Positions 21,916-35,176 are shown, counted from the stretch's first letter. The stretch is 64,000 nucleotides of DNA from Platerodrilus igneus (GCA_036346225.1 JARFIW010000668.1:310001-374000), one strand, 5' to 3'. The notes: generated from the sequence alone by a model not told the origin. Numbers and translations: made by a program.

Positions 21916-22627
21916 TTGAATTCTACCATCTTGCTTGTCACAGGCTATCATATCGGCGTTCGAAGTTTGATTGCAAATGTAAACATTTGATACATTTATA
22001 TCATTCATTCTATCTGCATCGGTATAGGATGTCTCAATTGTAGCCTTTGTATGGCGACACCTGATGTAAAAAACATTGTAACTCACTCTTGTTTAGTTTA
22101 CAGGACAGCATTTTAATGAATTTTGCACAACATTTTTATTGTTATTTTTTTATTGTTTTATATATTTTCGGTTTTCTTTAAACCATTTTTTAGAACTTTT
22201 TCCTAAATTTTCACAATTATGTAGTAGTTTTTCGTTAAACTACTGGAAGTCTTATTTCCATCGAGTTACAATACCACAATTTTTAAAAGTTTATGTGGAG
22301 ATCATTGTAACTAGTTAAAACTATGTTATTTTAAGAAATATGTTTGTTTGATTAATATATAGGTAAATGGTAACTAATGAGAAAATAACAAAACAAGGAA
22401 ATTATAAAGTTTTTTTAATTATTTTATTAAAACTTCGTTTATATTATGAAACAAGTACGTTTACATTATAAAAAGGTGCATATTGACAAATGTTACATTC
22501 CTTTAATACAAAATGAACAAAAAATTTATTAAACAAACTTGAACAATATATTCTGAAAAACAACCCAAGTAGATGTAATACAGGCTAATCATGACCTCTT
22601 TTCCACCAGCATCCTCATTTCCGCACA
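21916..22627. other. No gene seen
   Basis: AT-rich. Open minus frames at 21856-22086 and 22503-22700 show no recognisable domain. Confidence 0.5.
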
Positions 22628-22973
22628 CATTCTGGATCAAATAGTTTTCTTCGACTAGGCATTTCATCTTTCGCGATAAATATATCTTGTTTGGTGTCAT
22701 TTAGTATTAGATTTTTCTCAGCTATCCGAATTTCTAGGAATTTTTTAGATAGCATCACTGCCTAAGGCGGTACCGCAATTTTAAGAATTTTTACCGGTAA
22801 CATTCTGAACCAAATAGTTTTCTTCGACTAACCATTTCATCTTTCGCGATCAATCTATCTTGTTTGGTATCAATTAATATTAGATTTTTCTCAGCTACGT
22901 GAATTTCTAGAAGATTTTTAAATAGCATCATCCCCCAGGGAGCTACCCTCATTTTAAGATTTTTTTACCAGCA
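22628..22973. repeat. 173-bp tandem duplication
   Basis: Units begin at 22628 and 22801 (cattctg...caaatagttttcttcgact) and match along their length with scattered differences. No coding content is visible. Confidence 0.85.
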
Positions 22974-23183
22974 GCGATTTTTAATCACCTCTCCTTTTTA
23001 ACATCTAAAGTCCTTTAATCAAACACTTAGAGATATCAACACAAAGAAATTAACCACACAAAAGTTTAATAATTTATTTTATCCGATTTACAGGTTAACA
23101 AACTAATAAAATACAATTTTTACATTGCAAAGTATAACATTATTTTATTTTCTTCATATAGCTGAATCCAAGCAGTTGAAAGT

Positions 23184-23262
23184 AACCTGTAACAAAATAG
23201 AGATTAATGTGTTGTTTAAAAAGACCTGTAACAAAAAAGACATTAATGTGTTGTTTAAAAAA
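23184..23262. repeat. 40-bp tandem duplication
   Basis: acctgtaac starts at 23184 and again at 23224, each followed by attaatgtgttgtttaaaa. Confidence 0.9.
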
Positions 23263-23315
23263 AGAAGAAACGTGTTTTCGGTCAATAAGACATATTTTCG
23301 TTAATCTAACAATAT

Positions 23316-23960
23316 GATTTACCGTCCAGCGACACCGCGTGGAGGTAAACACATGTCGCCGGGGCGAGGAAATTATTAAGGATGGGTATGGTGGGCATGT
23401 CTTATAACTAACTTACCTACTACTATATACATACACAATAAACTTTATACAAATATGGCAACTATCTTATATCTTTATGCCCCCATGCGTAAGTTGATAT
23501 GCTTCCGAGGATGACGTAACGCTTGTCATCTTCGCCCGAAAGACTAATTTTAATAATCAACTGTGTATAAAGCTGGTGTGTAATAACTACAACTGGTATG
23601 CGTTGTTAGTCAACCAACATTTTGCAGATTACAAAGACAGCAAAATATTGGTTGTCCAGCGAACACCACGTGGAAATAACACGTATGCTCTGTCCACCAG
23701 TACAGAAGCAGAAAGGATTTGGAAGAAGGGAAGGTGGAAGAAGAACTTAAAAATTACAGAATCTTAAAACTAATATATACAATAGATTTACAAAATCTAA
23801 ACAAATATAAATAACTATCTTAGACCTAATTATCTTTATGTCCCCATGTGTAGGTTAATATGCTTCCGGGGATGACGTAACGCTTGCCATCTTCGCTCGA
23901 TTACCTAATTTTATTAATAAGCTGTGTGTACAAATCGTGCTTTTTACTCCGGATACATAC
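23316..23960. repeat. Direct duplication of about 330-350 bp
   Basis: The segment around 23320 (gtccagcgacacc) recurs near 23655 (gtccagcgaacacc), and 23490-23560 (gaggatgacgtaacgcttg) recurs at 23850-23930 (ggggatgacgtaacgcttg). No domain is recognised in the intervening ORF (23576-23767). Confidence 0.8.
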
Positions 23961-24671
23961 ACCGGCAAGTACTCGATACCACCCAAATAAGAATTAGATA
24001 CTTGGTGACTGTTAACTCGGTCAAACATTCGTCTAACTTATACTTCGACCCGCTCCCATTCTGGTAATTTCCAAACATTTTTCAAACGACAATGGTCTCA
24101 GAATTTTTTAATCTCCTAGGGAACTATAAGTCGTGATCAATTACATGTTTAAACATATTTTATAGTGACAGTGCGCTGTATAATACATGCATACCGCTTC
24201 TCTGCGCTACTGTTATTCTCGTAGTTAGTAAAAAAGTCAGTGGTCTTTTTTACTGCTAGGTCCGCTGCAAAGCATCATTCTATACTTTCTTTATAAGTAT
24301 AGCACATCGCGCACTTTTTTTGTCTGATAATTAAATTTTGCTCATGTAGGCTTTCACACTTTCGCATATATAAACATCTAATACGATCGATTAACCACTT
24401 TCGATTATTCTAACGGGAACCGCCATACATTCCGCCGTACTGTGCTTTTTGAATCCAACTATCCGATTGTCTTCCACACACTAACACCTATCGTATCTTT
24501 CCTACTATTTGTTAAACAAAAACTATCGGCATCGCCATGTCCGTGTTTGGACGTAAGCAGATGTTTGTGAATGTGTAAGAGAATATGTAACCATATACAT
24601 TAATTAGTCTAAACTATTTTATTTAGTCCAAGAAAACTACTATTTAAATGAACCACAATTAATAATCACCT
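23961..24671. other. No gene seen
   Basis: Unassigned sequence between the duplication and the 3' end of RTE copy 3. Confidence 0.5.
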
Positions 24672-27600
24672 TTATAGGTTTTCTGTCTCAAAATTAGTTG
24701 GATACGTACTTGCACTTACTTATATTCTGAGACAGTCTACACATTTCTCTGAAATTCCTACAGCCTATATCTTTCACTATCTGTGTGCAATAGTCTAACC
24801 TAGATCTACCTCTACTTTTCTTTTTTTCTATCTCTGCTTCTAATAGTTTTTGCACTATTCCCTCATGCCGTAGTACGTGGCCAATTATCATATCTTTCTT
24901 ATTTTTTACCGTTTTCCACATATTTCTTTCTTCCCCTACCATTTTTAGTACATCTTCGTTCTTAACTTTGTCTGTCCATGATATCTTCATCATACGTCTG
25001 TAGCAGCACATTTCAATGGCTTCTACCTTTTTCTTGTCCCCTTCTCCTACTGTCCGGGCTTTACAGCCGTACAATGCTGTGCTCCACACATATGTGTTAA
25101 GCAATCCTTTCTTTGTTTCTTTGTTTCTATGTTTGTTGTCTTTGAACACAGAAGTTGCTTTTACTTGTTAAATGTAGCACGACCAAGTGCTAATCTTTGT
25201 TTTATTTCTTTTTCGCTTTTCCCATCTTGCGTTATTTGGTTTCCTAAGCAGCAGAAATCCTTAACCTTTTGTAAGTTCTTGTTGCCTATTTGTATTCTTG
25301 TTTTTGATTTACTTTCCCCTCCTTTGCATACTAGTACTTTAGTTTTACTTTTGTTAATTTTCATACCGTATCTCTCTGTTAGAACCGTTTTCAATTCATT
25401 AAGAGCAGCTTTATAACTCTTCTTTGCTAGATGCTAATACCGCTATAACGTCTGTAAATCTAAGCATATCAATTTTTTGTCCCTGCATAGTAATTCTAAA
25501 TGTTTTTCTGCATTTGACAGTATTCATTGCCTCTTAAACGTAGAGGTTAAAAATTACTGAGGATAAAGCACATCCCTGTCTTACCCCTTTCCGAATGTTT
25601 ACTTCTTTACGTTCCTGCTCTAATTCTATTACTGGTGTTTGCTCTTTGTATATGTTATGTACTATTCGTCTATCACCATAACTCATTCCAATTTTTTGAG
25701 TATTTCGAACATTTTTTCCATTTTACATTGTCGAATGCTTTTTTCCAGATCTACAAACCATATATACACGCTTTTTCCTTTTTCTATTGTTTTCTCCATT
25801 ATCACAATCAGAGCTAAAATAGCCTCCCGTGTTCCCCTATTTCGCCTAAACCCAAATTGATCTTCTCCTAGTATTTCTTCAGCTCGTTTTTCCATTCGTC
25901 TTTGTACAATTCTAGTTAATATTTTTGACACGTGTGCTGCCAAACTTATTGTTCGAAAGTTTTCACATCTATCCGTGCCTTTCTTTTTTAGTATAGTTAC
26001 TATGATGTTGCGTTTGAAAACTTTTGGTATCTCTCCTGTCTCGTACATATAGCTTACAAGTTGGAAGAGATGTTCTGTTATTGCCTGACCAGCGGCTTTT
26101 AGAGTTTCTGCTTGCACCATATTTGTACCCGGCGCCTTACAATTTTTCAGACGCTTTAATGCTAATTCAAACTCATCTCTAAGTATAGGTTATCCCAAGT
26201 CATCAATTTCAATGTTTGATTCTTGTTCTAATGCTGCTACTTCTTCTTCTGCATATAAATTCCTTATATATTTTTGCTATCTACCCACTTTCTCTACATT
26301 TTAAATAATAAGGTTTTCTGCCGCGTCCTTTATATTTTTGCTATACGGTTTTATATCCCTAAAATTGATTCTAATTAGTTAGTATGCTTCATCTGTCTTT
26401 CCTACTTCCATCTTAGTTTGTACCTCTTTGAACTTTTCATCAATCCATTGTTTTTTTAGCTTTCCTGCATTTGCAAATAATTTCCCATTTCATTGTTTTG
26501 TATCTCTATTTTCCTGTTTCGTCTGATTTTGTATTTTCGTCTTTCTTCTATTATATTTATTATATCCTTTGTTATCGATGCTTTCTTATTTTCTGTTTGT
26601 GTATACCCTAGAATATCTCTAGCCGCCATGGATTTATTGTTATTCCATTCTGTTTGTACTTCCTTGGTATCAGATATTTTCCCGATATCTTTCAGCAATT
26701 AATTTGACCTTTTTTCGAATCTTTTCTGAATATCTTTATCTTTTAGTTTCTCAAAGTCAAAGTACCTTTTTTTGTTTCTTTTTTCCAAATTTTAAATTTA
26801 AGTGCGACTTTCATAACTACGATGTTTTGGTCAGTGTCTATATCTGCTTCTGGGTAGCTTCTACAGTCTTTTACTTGATTCCTAAATCGTTGTCTAACAA
26901 GAATGTAATCTATTTGATCTCTTCCTATATCTCCTGGTGTCTTCCACGTATATTGTCTTCTAGCATGATGTTGAAATAATGTATTTGTGATGATTAAATT
27001 GTTCTTGTTGCAAAATTCTACCAGCCTATTTCCCCTGTCGTTTCTCGTGCCTAAGCCAAATAAACCTACTACCGCTCCTTCCTTACCCTCATCTACCACT
27101 GCATTGAAATCCCCCGTAATTATTAAGTTTTCATGTCCTTTTACGTATCATAGTACGCTTTCGATATCTTTGTAGATCGCTTTTACCTCTTCGGTTTGGA
27201 TTATAATATAATCGTGAATACTCTTTCGTTCATTTTTTAGTAATTTTCTACACAGTATCCTATCTTTTTTCGCATAACTATTCCCACACCCAAATTTCCT
27301 TCCTCTGTTGCTGTATGAATTACCCTGAAGCCTCCATTCCAAAAATCTCCCGTCTCTGGCTACCAAATTTTACTGATCCCTACTATGTCTAGTGCTAACC
27401 TATTAATTTCCATTTTTAGGTTCTCTAGCTTACCTACTTGCTTCATACTTCTAACATTCCACTCTCCGACTCGCAAAATGTTTCCGACTCTTATTCTTGA
27501 GTTTCTGATCACATCCTCCGAAGTAGACCCTTCCGGGGACTATTTTAACTCCGGAATCTTTTACCCCAGAGAATACCATTATGTTTATTTCAATTTAGGT

Positions 27601-27884
27601 ACGCTATGTACTTGTGAGATAATGTGGTGGTTTCCCGTTGCCTTCCACTTCGCGGTAGTGTGTTTCAGACTGCCATACCGACCCCTATGTGGTCTCTGCC
27701 AATCTAAGTACCGAAAGAGCCGCTGCCCTCTTTTGCGGACCTATCTTAGTCTGATTTCTCACTAAAGATCCTACTACTTTAGTTGAACCTGTAGTTTGGT
27801 TCTTTAGATCACTGGAACGCGGAAGCCATTCCACCTGTTCTAGTAATCTAGAATTTCTGCAAGGTGCAAGTCCATTCGAAATGG
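24672..27884 (-). mobile_element. RTE-type retrotransposon, copy 3
   Basis: Minus-strand copy with the family 5' end at 27884 (same hairpin and palindrome as copy 1) and a 3' end just after the C-terminal domain at about 24672. It lacks the repeated 3' modules. At about 3.2 kb it is the least rearranged copy and covers endonuclease, RT and C-terminus without nested insertions. Confidence 0.88.
24694..27590 (-). pseudogene. RTE ORF: endonuclease, RT (mutated active site), C-terminus
   Basis: Fragments in order: start region (27590-27370), endonuclease opening (27366-27240), endonuclease end (27099-26743) with SQ-type [10 protein letters not shown] and TDQNIVVMK, linker (26698-26456), RT (26120-25683) with SLAAHVSKILTRIVQRRMEK and EDQFGFRRNRGTREAILAL, RT palm and thumb (25460-25161), and C-terminus (25149-24694) with WSTALYGCKA. 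The catalytic histidine position reads DQN instead of DHN. The RT box reads FTDV in place of FxDD near 25447. It has several frameshifts. Plus-strand ORFs here are shadows. Confidence 0.85.
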
Positions 27885-27994
27885 AGATAATTAGCTAAGC
27901 TAAATAAAATAGGACTCTCGCAAAGATCTTACTAGAAATGTAGGTTATCCGTTTATAAAAGTTATCTTTAAAGACCTCCAATCTAACTCTCCAC

Positions 27995-30900
27995 TGCACT
28001 GTTTATCAAAAAAAGGTTACCCATCACAGAAATTCTATGTTGGGTAAGTAGCAATTAATAAGTAATCCTTATGATCCAAACAAATCGTTTAGAGTGCTTT
28101 ATCAGAACGTTAGAGGTTTAAATACTAAGCTTCAAGCACTTTTTAATTTTTCGATTGAAGCTGACTATGATGTCTTAGTACTCTCTGAAACCTGGTTGAA
28201 TTCATCTGTTTACGATGCTGAAATGTTTCATGAAAACTGGGTGGTGTTTCGCTCCGACCGTAAGCTTGCGCTCACTAACCGTGCAACTGGAGGAGGTGTA
28301 TTATTAGCACTAAAAAAGGATTATATTATTACGCAATTGGAGGTATCTGAATTATCTTCTCTAATACCTACAGTTGACATAATAGGTCTGAAACTATTAA
28401 TTCAAACATGTAACTTATATATATTTGTCGTATATTTTCCTCCTGCTACTAATTATGAAACTCGCGATGTATTCTATAGCTTTATTAATAACTCTGAATG
28501 GACTCACTGTGAAAACAAATTATTAATATTAGGTGATTTCAATTTACCTACTTTCTACTCTAGTCGTTTAAACAAATCAATGAGTACTTACAACATTACT
28601 GCATTAGACAACTTTTGTGCGTATTTAGGTCTACACCAAGTTAATTCTATTCTCAATGCTAAAGGTAGGCTGCTTGACCTGGTGCTCAGTGAATTGGATA
28701 CTGTTGTCACACGGTCGCTAGACCCATTTCTTCCTGAAGATGGTCACCATCCACCATTGGACATAGTGCTGTCCCTGTCTCAGGGCAAAAACATTTTCCT
28801 GTGTTACATAAACTTGTATATAACTATAAGAAGGCAAATTTAGTTCAATTGTACAGTGATCTTTGCAACATAAATTGGGATAGTTTATCTGAATTTAGTG
28901 ATATTGATGAAGCTTGTAATATGTTCTATTTACTCTTAGATTCGGTGATTGCTGCATATGTACCAAAATTAGGTTACCGTGGTAATGCTAACCTACCACC
29001 CTGGTTTAATCGACAAATTGTCTCGAATATCAAAATTAAAATCGTTTTTACGTTTGTACAAAAGAACTCTTGACAGGAATGCTTATGATCAGTTTAGTTG
29101 TTTGAGAAGTAAAATTAAACATGACATTTCCGTGTGCTATCAAAACTATTTAATAAAAATAGAAAGCAGCATACCAGGTAACCCCAATCGCTTCTGGAGC
29201 TATATAAATGCTCAAAAACCCAGCAGAATACCTAATACCATGAGCTATGGCAATAGATCTCTTAGTAATCCGCAACACATAGTTGATGCATTTGGTTCGC
29301 TTTTTCATGCTTCTTATATCAAGTCCACATACTTTGAATCTAATTCACTGGACGATACCACTAATGTTCTTAGCTGCGGAATTCCATTTCTTAATGAAGC
29401 TGATGTTTTAAAGGCGCTAATGAAACTAAAACCTAAGGACACTAGGGGAGTGGATGATATACCTGTCTTCTTAGTAAAGGATAGTGCAGTGATTTTTGTT
29501 AAACCACTTACCTTACTCTTTAATTTAGCTTTTAAAATGAAACAATTTCCGCAATGTTGGAGGGTCTCTAAAAGTTGCCCGGTTTATAAGAAAGGCTCAA
29601 AGTTACAAATTGAAAATTATAGGCCTATTACAATTATGTGTAATTTTGGAAAAGTCTTGAAATTGTTATTTATAATATACTTGCATCTCATGTTAAGTCT
29701 CTAATATGCCCTGAGCAGCATGGATTTGTACCAGGTAGATCTACAGTTACTAACCTTGTTTGCTTCACTCAATATGTTGCAGAACAACTTGATAATGGAG
29801 GTCAAGTTGATGTTTTGTATACTGACTTTTCAAAAGCCTTTGATAGAATTGATCACGGAATTTTAATCACTAAACTTTCTAAAGTTGGACTCACGTTATC
29901 TTTCCTAAAATTTTTTGAATCATACTTAAGTAATCGTAAGCTGTGCGTGGAATATCATGGTCATCAGTCGTTTGACTTTGTAGCTTCATCCGATGTACCT
30001 CAAGGCTCCGTTCTTGGGCCTTTGTTATTTATAATCTTGATTAATGACATCGTTCGTCATTTGTCTTGTTGTTCTCTTCTCTATGCTGATGATTTAAAAT
30101 TGTTTACATCTATATTATCAACAGATGACTGCAGGAAACTTCAAAATGATCTAGCTAGCTTGTATTATTGGTGTAGTAACAACAATCTACCTTTAAATAT
30201 CTCGAAGTGCTTTACCGTTAGCTATACACGTAAGATTAATCCTATTTCTTACACATACACCATTGAGAATGTTTCAATTAGTAAGTGTAGCGTTTTAAAA
30301 GACCTCGGTGTCAAATTTGACTCAAAGCTTACCTTTATTGAACACATTACAACCATTCAAAAAGAAGCGTACAAAATTTGGGATTTGTACTCAGAAATGG
30401 TTATCATCTTTCTCAGTCTATAACTATCTCTGCCCTGTATAATGCATTTGTGCGCAGTAAGATGGAATATGCCTCTGTTGTTTGGAGCCCAGGATATGAA
30501 GTACACAGTTGGGTGTTAGAGAAAATTCAGAGACGATACGCTAAGTTTCTGTGGTTTAAGTCTGATGGTACTTATCCTCAGCGTGGCCTTCCTCAGGATG
30601 TTCTTTTAAATAGGTTTGGATTAAACGATCTACGTACACGTAGAAAATTCTACTCAGTCAGTATGTTGTATAAGTTACTTAATAATCTGATTAACTGTCC
30701 CAATTTATTAGGTCAACTTTACTTTCATGCACCCAACGTTAAAACTCGCTTAGCGTCTTTATTTTATGTAAAAACTCCTAGAACAAATATATTGAAATTT
30801 TCTCCTGTTAATATTATGGTTCTAAATTATTTTGATATTCGGGACAATTTTGATTTATTTTGTGACTCTTTGCCACAATTAAAAGCTGGTATGCTATAGA

Positions 30901-31012
30901 TATAGGGACTTATTATAATTTGTGTTGCTGCATATGAAATGTACCTTATTTTGTTATTTTTTTTTTTGTATACATCCTGTAATTGGCTTGTCTGTCGGAT
31001 GTATTTTTTCTA

Positions 31013-31042
<30 letters not shown>
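27995..31042 (+). mobile_element. CR1/Jockey-like LINE with TSD and TAAA tail
   Basis: Flanked by a near-perfect 10-bp duplication: aactctccac (27985-27994) and aactctcaac (31043-31052). It ends in (TAAA)n. There is no ORF1, so the copy is 5'-truncated just before the endonuclease. Tail type and protein motifs place it in the CR1/Jockey group. Confidence 0.85.
28094..30899 (+). pseudogene. LINE ORF2: APE endonuclease and reverse transcriptase
   Basis: Endonuclease at 28094-28790: YQNVRGLNTKL opening, LSETWLN, ILGDFNLPT, and a DGHHPPLDI end where the usual SDH motif is altered. RT follows: KLKPKDTRGVDDIPVFLVKD near 29430, YTDFSKAFDRIDH near 29818, SDVPQGSVLGPLLF near 29990 and the catalytic LLYADDLKLF at about 30076-30105. 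The C-terminal region (30378-30899) has MEYASVVWSPG. Frame changes occur near 28790, 29040, 29660 and 30400, so the gene is a pseudogene, though a rather fresh one. It would encode about 930 residues. Confidence 0.9.
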
Positions 31043-31043
<1 letters not shown>

Positions 31044-31044
31044 A
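31012..31044. repeat. (TAAA)n LINE tail
   Basis: About eight TAAA units closing the LINE at 27995-31042. This tail is the product of target-primed reverse transcription. Confidence 0.95.
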
Positions 31045-31052
31045 CTCTCAAC

Positions 31053-32906
31053 TCTAACTTCAGCGGTGCTCTCAGTTTTGTTTAGGTGGGATTGTGAACT
31101 TTGATTGAATTTTAAGGCGCACGACGTTAAAATAACTTCTGAAATTTTTTTTTATAAGATTATCGCAAAGAGCTTTGAAATGACGTTAGACAGGTATCGC
31201 ATATTTTAAATAAGCGTAATTCGAAATTTGCATAAATTGATTTTCATCAAGGCTCTCATTGATATAGTCGTAAAGAACTTCGCTAGTTTAGTGAATTTAA
31301 TTTTGATAATTGCTCCAATTAGTACGTCATTAAATTAAAATACACCAATGATTGCTTTAGATTATCGCTTTAGCTGTGTTTGCTAACATTGTACACATTG
31401 ATTATAAAACATAAAAACAAGTTGATTAAAAATGTGTTGGTTTGTTGATTTATAGAACCTCCAGAAGAATGTTGAAGATGAAAGTAACGAGTCAACTGTC
31501 AATAAATTTTTATGATGATAGGACTAAATTAAACAATTTAAATATTTAGAAGATTTATTCATACTTTTAAGTTTGAGTGAGTAATTTTTTCATTTTTGCA
31601 AGGTCTCGATGCTATTGACTAAACTATTTGTTCAGAATGTGTCATTAAATTGTGGTGAAATGTGCTATTGGGTAAGAGGACCCAAACTTTTTGTCTCGTA
31701 TACCACGTTCCAACTTTTTCTGCTTTGAATTGGGTCATCGCGTTTTTAATATTGAATTGTTACAAATTCAATAAATTCAAACTTTTTTTAACAACTGACA
31801 CAGTACTACTCACGTTAATAGGTTTAAGCTTAAAGTAAAAAAAAAATTAAAAAAACATGTAAAGTTATATACTTTTATTAATTAAAACAACACGAAATGC
31901 AAATCTAGTCAAATTATAATATTAAATAACTACACAAAAAGACTAATGTTTTTTATGTGAGGCATGGGTCGAATGCTTTAAAAACAAGTTCTCAATTTTT
32001 TGTTTCAATTTAGTTAGGTTTAACCTTAAATCTTGTACCGCTAGTGCTTTACATAAATAAACATTAAGTAGCAGGAAAGAATTTATTAATGTCAGATAGT
32101 TGAATAAGCTTTAGCATGAAGGCAACCTGCTTGAGTAGTGAACATTTAATCTCGTGGCTATTCCAATAAGATGTTAAATTAGAATACAGAATTAAAATAG
32201 TAAAGCATTTAAGAACTTTTTTATACAAACAGCAATAACAATCTCGTATTAAATTTAGAGGAAATACGAAAGAAATTTACCAAAAATATAAATATTTGTT
32301 CACAAAAAAGCGGTGCTTATTAGGTTGGGTTAGACGCCTGTGACAAACAGCCGAAACAACACCATTCGTATGCAAATAACGCGCACTATCAAATGCGTAA
32401 AATATTTTAAGCTTATAGAACATGAGTGGAAGGTGTCATTGTTGACCGTTAGCCAGTGTGGTTCCGTATAACGCGAACTAGGTTCATTTAGGAAGCACCT
32501 GAATTTGTGGTACCTTCTGCTGGACCACATGGCAACAAAAGGTTAAATAATATGTAATTGATTGCAGGGACGAACTGAAGACCTTTTTATGGTGGGGGGA
32601 ATTGGTTTTGATGGACCAACACCGCAATCGAAATTCCAACTGCGTAAAAGTTACTTTGTATAAAAGACAAACGAAATTTATTCCATAATTTTTGTTTTCA
32701 GGATTTTATTTTGTTTATTTATATAAAAATGTAATACGTCGTGTAAGTAATATTTGACTACTTTAACTTAATTCGATTGTTTTTCAGTTTGGACCAAGAT
32801 TTGGCTATTGTATTTAATAAAATGTTTTCGGTGATGTCTTTTTCGGACTTGATAATTCTCAAGTCCCACACACCATCCTCGCCCATGGTCGACCAAATTT
32901 TATCAT
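31053..32906. other. No gene assigned
   Basis: AT-rich. A minus ORF at 32330-32530 (starts MWSSRRYHKF) is open for 66 codons with no domain I know. Nothing else stands out. Confidence 0.45.
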
Positions 32907-33837
32907 CTTCATTAGATCTTCAGTACTGGAACTAATTAGACGTGTAACTCGATTGCTTGCTATTCTGAGCTAACCTACACATTTTCCTGCATTTCCCACA
33001 GCCAACATCTTTCACTATCGGCATGCTATAGTCTGACCTAGGTCTACCTCTACCTCTTCTTTTTCATATTTCTGCTTGTAATAGATCCTGCACTATTTCC
33101 CAAGTGCCTTAGAACGTGTCCTATCCTTCTTTTTTCCTAATTTTCTTTTGTTTTCACAGATATCCTTCTTTCCTTACTATTTCTAGAACCTATTTGTTAT
33201 TAACTTTGTCTGTCCAAGCTATCATCATCATATATCTGAAGCATCATATTCCAGAAGGCTTCTACCATTTCCCTGTCTGCTACTCTTAATGTCCCTATTT
33301 CATAGTTGTGCAGTGCTTTTTAGGTGTTTCTATGTTTGTTGTCTTCAAATATAGCAACTGCTCTTTCTTGTTAAATACATTACATGTGATTTTCCCATGC
33401 TCCACCCGAAAGTGCTACATTGACCAGGAACCGAGTTTTTTTTTACCTGGAAAATTTGGAATTTTGCCGAATCCTTGCTGTTCCAAGCAAGGTAGGGATC
33501 TTTAACGTGCGTGACAACACTCACACACGGGACTTCCATTTTACCTCTCATCCGAACGAGGGTGTATTTTTGTGAAAAATGCTCGCCTAACCTTGGGCTC
33601 TTGTTAAATACAGCTCGGTTCCCCTTCTATTGTTTTCTTAATATATACTCTATTTCACCGATATTTAGCGGTGTGTGAAGGGGGTTAAGCAACCTGCGGC
33701 AACCAAGATTCCACAAAACAAACATTTTACGAATTAATAGTTTACCAATAAATCCTTTCGCACAATCAACATTTGTCAAAAAATATTGCAAAACTAACAA
33801 CTAGTTGTTAACAATAATCATCAGAATTAAATACATT
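32907..33837 (-). mobile_element. RTE copy 4, 3' part
   Basis: Minus-strand 3' modules of the RTE family. A tail like catcttcat at 32910-32925 is followed upstream by the divergent third C-terminal region (to 33360) and an untranslated module (33613-33837). A SINE sits between them at 33380-33598. The module is cut at 33837 by the long-TIR element and resumes at 38169. Confidence 0.8.
33380..33598 (-). mobile_element. tRNA-derived SINE, copy 1 (head deleted)
   Basis: Flanked by the 14-bp duplication tcttgttaaataca (33366-33379 and 33599-33612). It holds the SINE body and the tail hairpin, but the tRNA-like head is reduced to a few bases (cttgggc) by an internal deletion. It is inserted in RTE copy 4. 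Confidence 0.9.
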
Positions 33838-34897
33838 AGTAGAGGAATAGGTTGATTCTGGGACAGACCCACATTCCTCCCGATACATCCGATCCTCCCG
33901 ATTCATATCAAACCTAGGTGTTTACATGTAAATTCCCATAAGGAGAATCTACTAAGTCTTACTTTAAAGGGATTTCCTCTTTGTGGTGAGAGATTTCCTC
34001 CTTGTGGGGGTGAAATTGCCTTCATTTTTGGGGGTGGGGGTAAGAGTGGGTTTTTTTGCTTCATTTTACCCTCCACCATCTCTACCATGAAAAATCGGTA
34101 ACCTAACCCGTAAAATATTTGATATACTTCTCGGTGCCTATCGGCACCGCACGACCTTAATATTCCCACCTTTTTAATTCTTATCTTAACATCAACCATT
34201 ATCTAGTTACAACCCCTAATTTTATAACTTTTTTATTTATAAACAGTCTCTACTCGTGCATGGTAATACCGATTTAATTTTTCTTCGAAGTCCGAATCTA
34301 CCATTAACTTAACCTTAAGCCAACTCGATTTAAAAAATTGGTGTAAGCAAAAAAAGTAGTACACATTCCTTTACAACAATTTTATTTAATTATGATCATA
34401 CAGTGTACACTTAATATCTATATTCATATAGGTAAAATCACGACTTTGCTATGCTCTCGGGTACCTAGTTTCGGCTACTTTTCCAAGGTCGTGGTAACGT
34501 CATGGACTTTTATAAATAAAGAGCAATGTAATACTATTTTAAAATTTTTTATTCTGACATTATACGTAATAAAATTTAAAAATATTTAATGCCAAGCATG
34601 GAGCCATCTAAATTTAATCTTAATACAAAGTTATACACAAGAAACAGTCCTTTAGTTATGTTTGTTAGGAGTGCCTTTAATTTTATATATTTTTATTCGC
34701 AGCTTAACATTTAAATCGACACCCAAATCCTCTATCTTTTTTTCTAGCCAATAGTTTGATACATAGAGACCGTTTATGTTTTCGAATTGTAAAATGTACC
34801 AAAGTTTGTCTCTATATATAAAGTCATTGATTCTACCGACAATCAGATCCATTCCTTCGTGTAATTCTTTCAGCTTGTGACAATCTTTTAATCGCGA
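33838..34897. repeat. Left terminal inverted repeat
   Basis: About 1060 bp, matching the complement of 37153-38168 with moderate divergence. Its inner end falls inside the 174-aa ORF, at the codons for RLKDCHKL. Confidence 0.85.
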
Positions 34898-35176
34898 CTC
34901 TACCGCTATATTCTGCATACGTATCTTGTTAGCTTGATCGACCTCTTCTTGTCGGTATTGAAGAGAATTCTTATTCTCCCACTCACTGTTGCGTAGTTGC
35001 ATGTCCACCACTTTTGGGAATATATGGTCGTTATCGGTTGTAGGACTTTCGGTTTTAAACGATTCGAAAGGTTCTTTACTAGGCAAATATACAGTGTTTA
35101 ACGGAACCCCTTTGCGTGTGGTGTACGCCAAGGTTACGAAACACGCATTCCTTAGTTCGTTTATGTTATCTACCAT
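34652..35176 (-). CDS. Intact 174-aa ORF of the long-TIR element, function unknown
   Basis: ATG at 35176, stop at 34652, no internal break. This is notable in a window where almost every element gene is dead. The protein begins MVDNINELRNACFVTLAYTT, has an acidic and polar middle (PTTDNDHIFPKVVDMQL), a charged helical region around 90-120 and a C-terminal part with WYILQFENINGLYVSNYWLE. I do not recognise a domain. The last third or so is encoded within the left TIR and therefore exists again, in part, at 37153-37410. It lies downstream of the broken larger gene and on the same strand, so it may have been the second gene of the element. Confidence 0.6.
   Translation of the reverse strand: MVDNINELRNACFVTLAYTTRKGVPLNTVYLPSKEPFESFKTESPTTDNDHIFPKVVDMQLRNSEWENKNSLQYRQEEVDQANKIRMQNIAVESRLKDCHKLKELHEGMDLIVGRINDFIYRDKLWYILQFENINGLYVSNYWLEKKIEDLGVDLNVKLRIKIYKIKGTPNKHN

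Noticed and set aside
22628..23960. CRISPR array or ordered direct repeats
   Set aside because: These are two-copy duplications of different lengths without spacers, in a eukaryotic context.
33345..33551. Minus ORF of 68 codons, with similar ones at 48757, 56542 and 60238
   Set aside because: All are translations of the SINE body, repeated in each copy.
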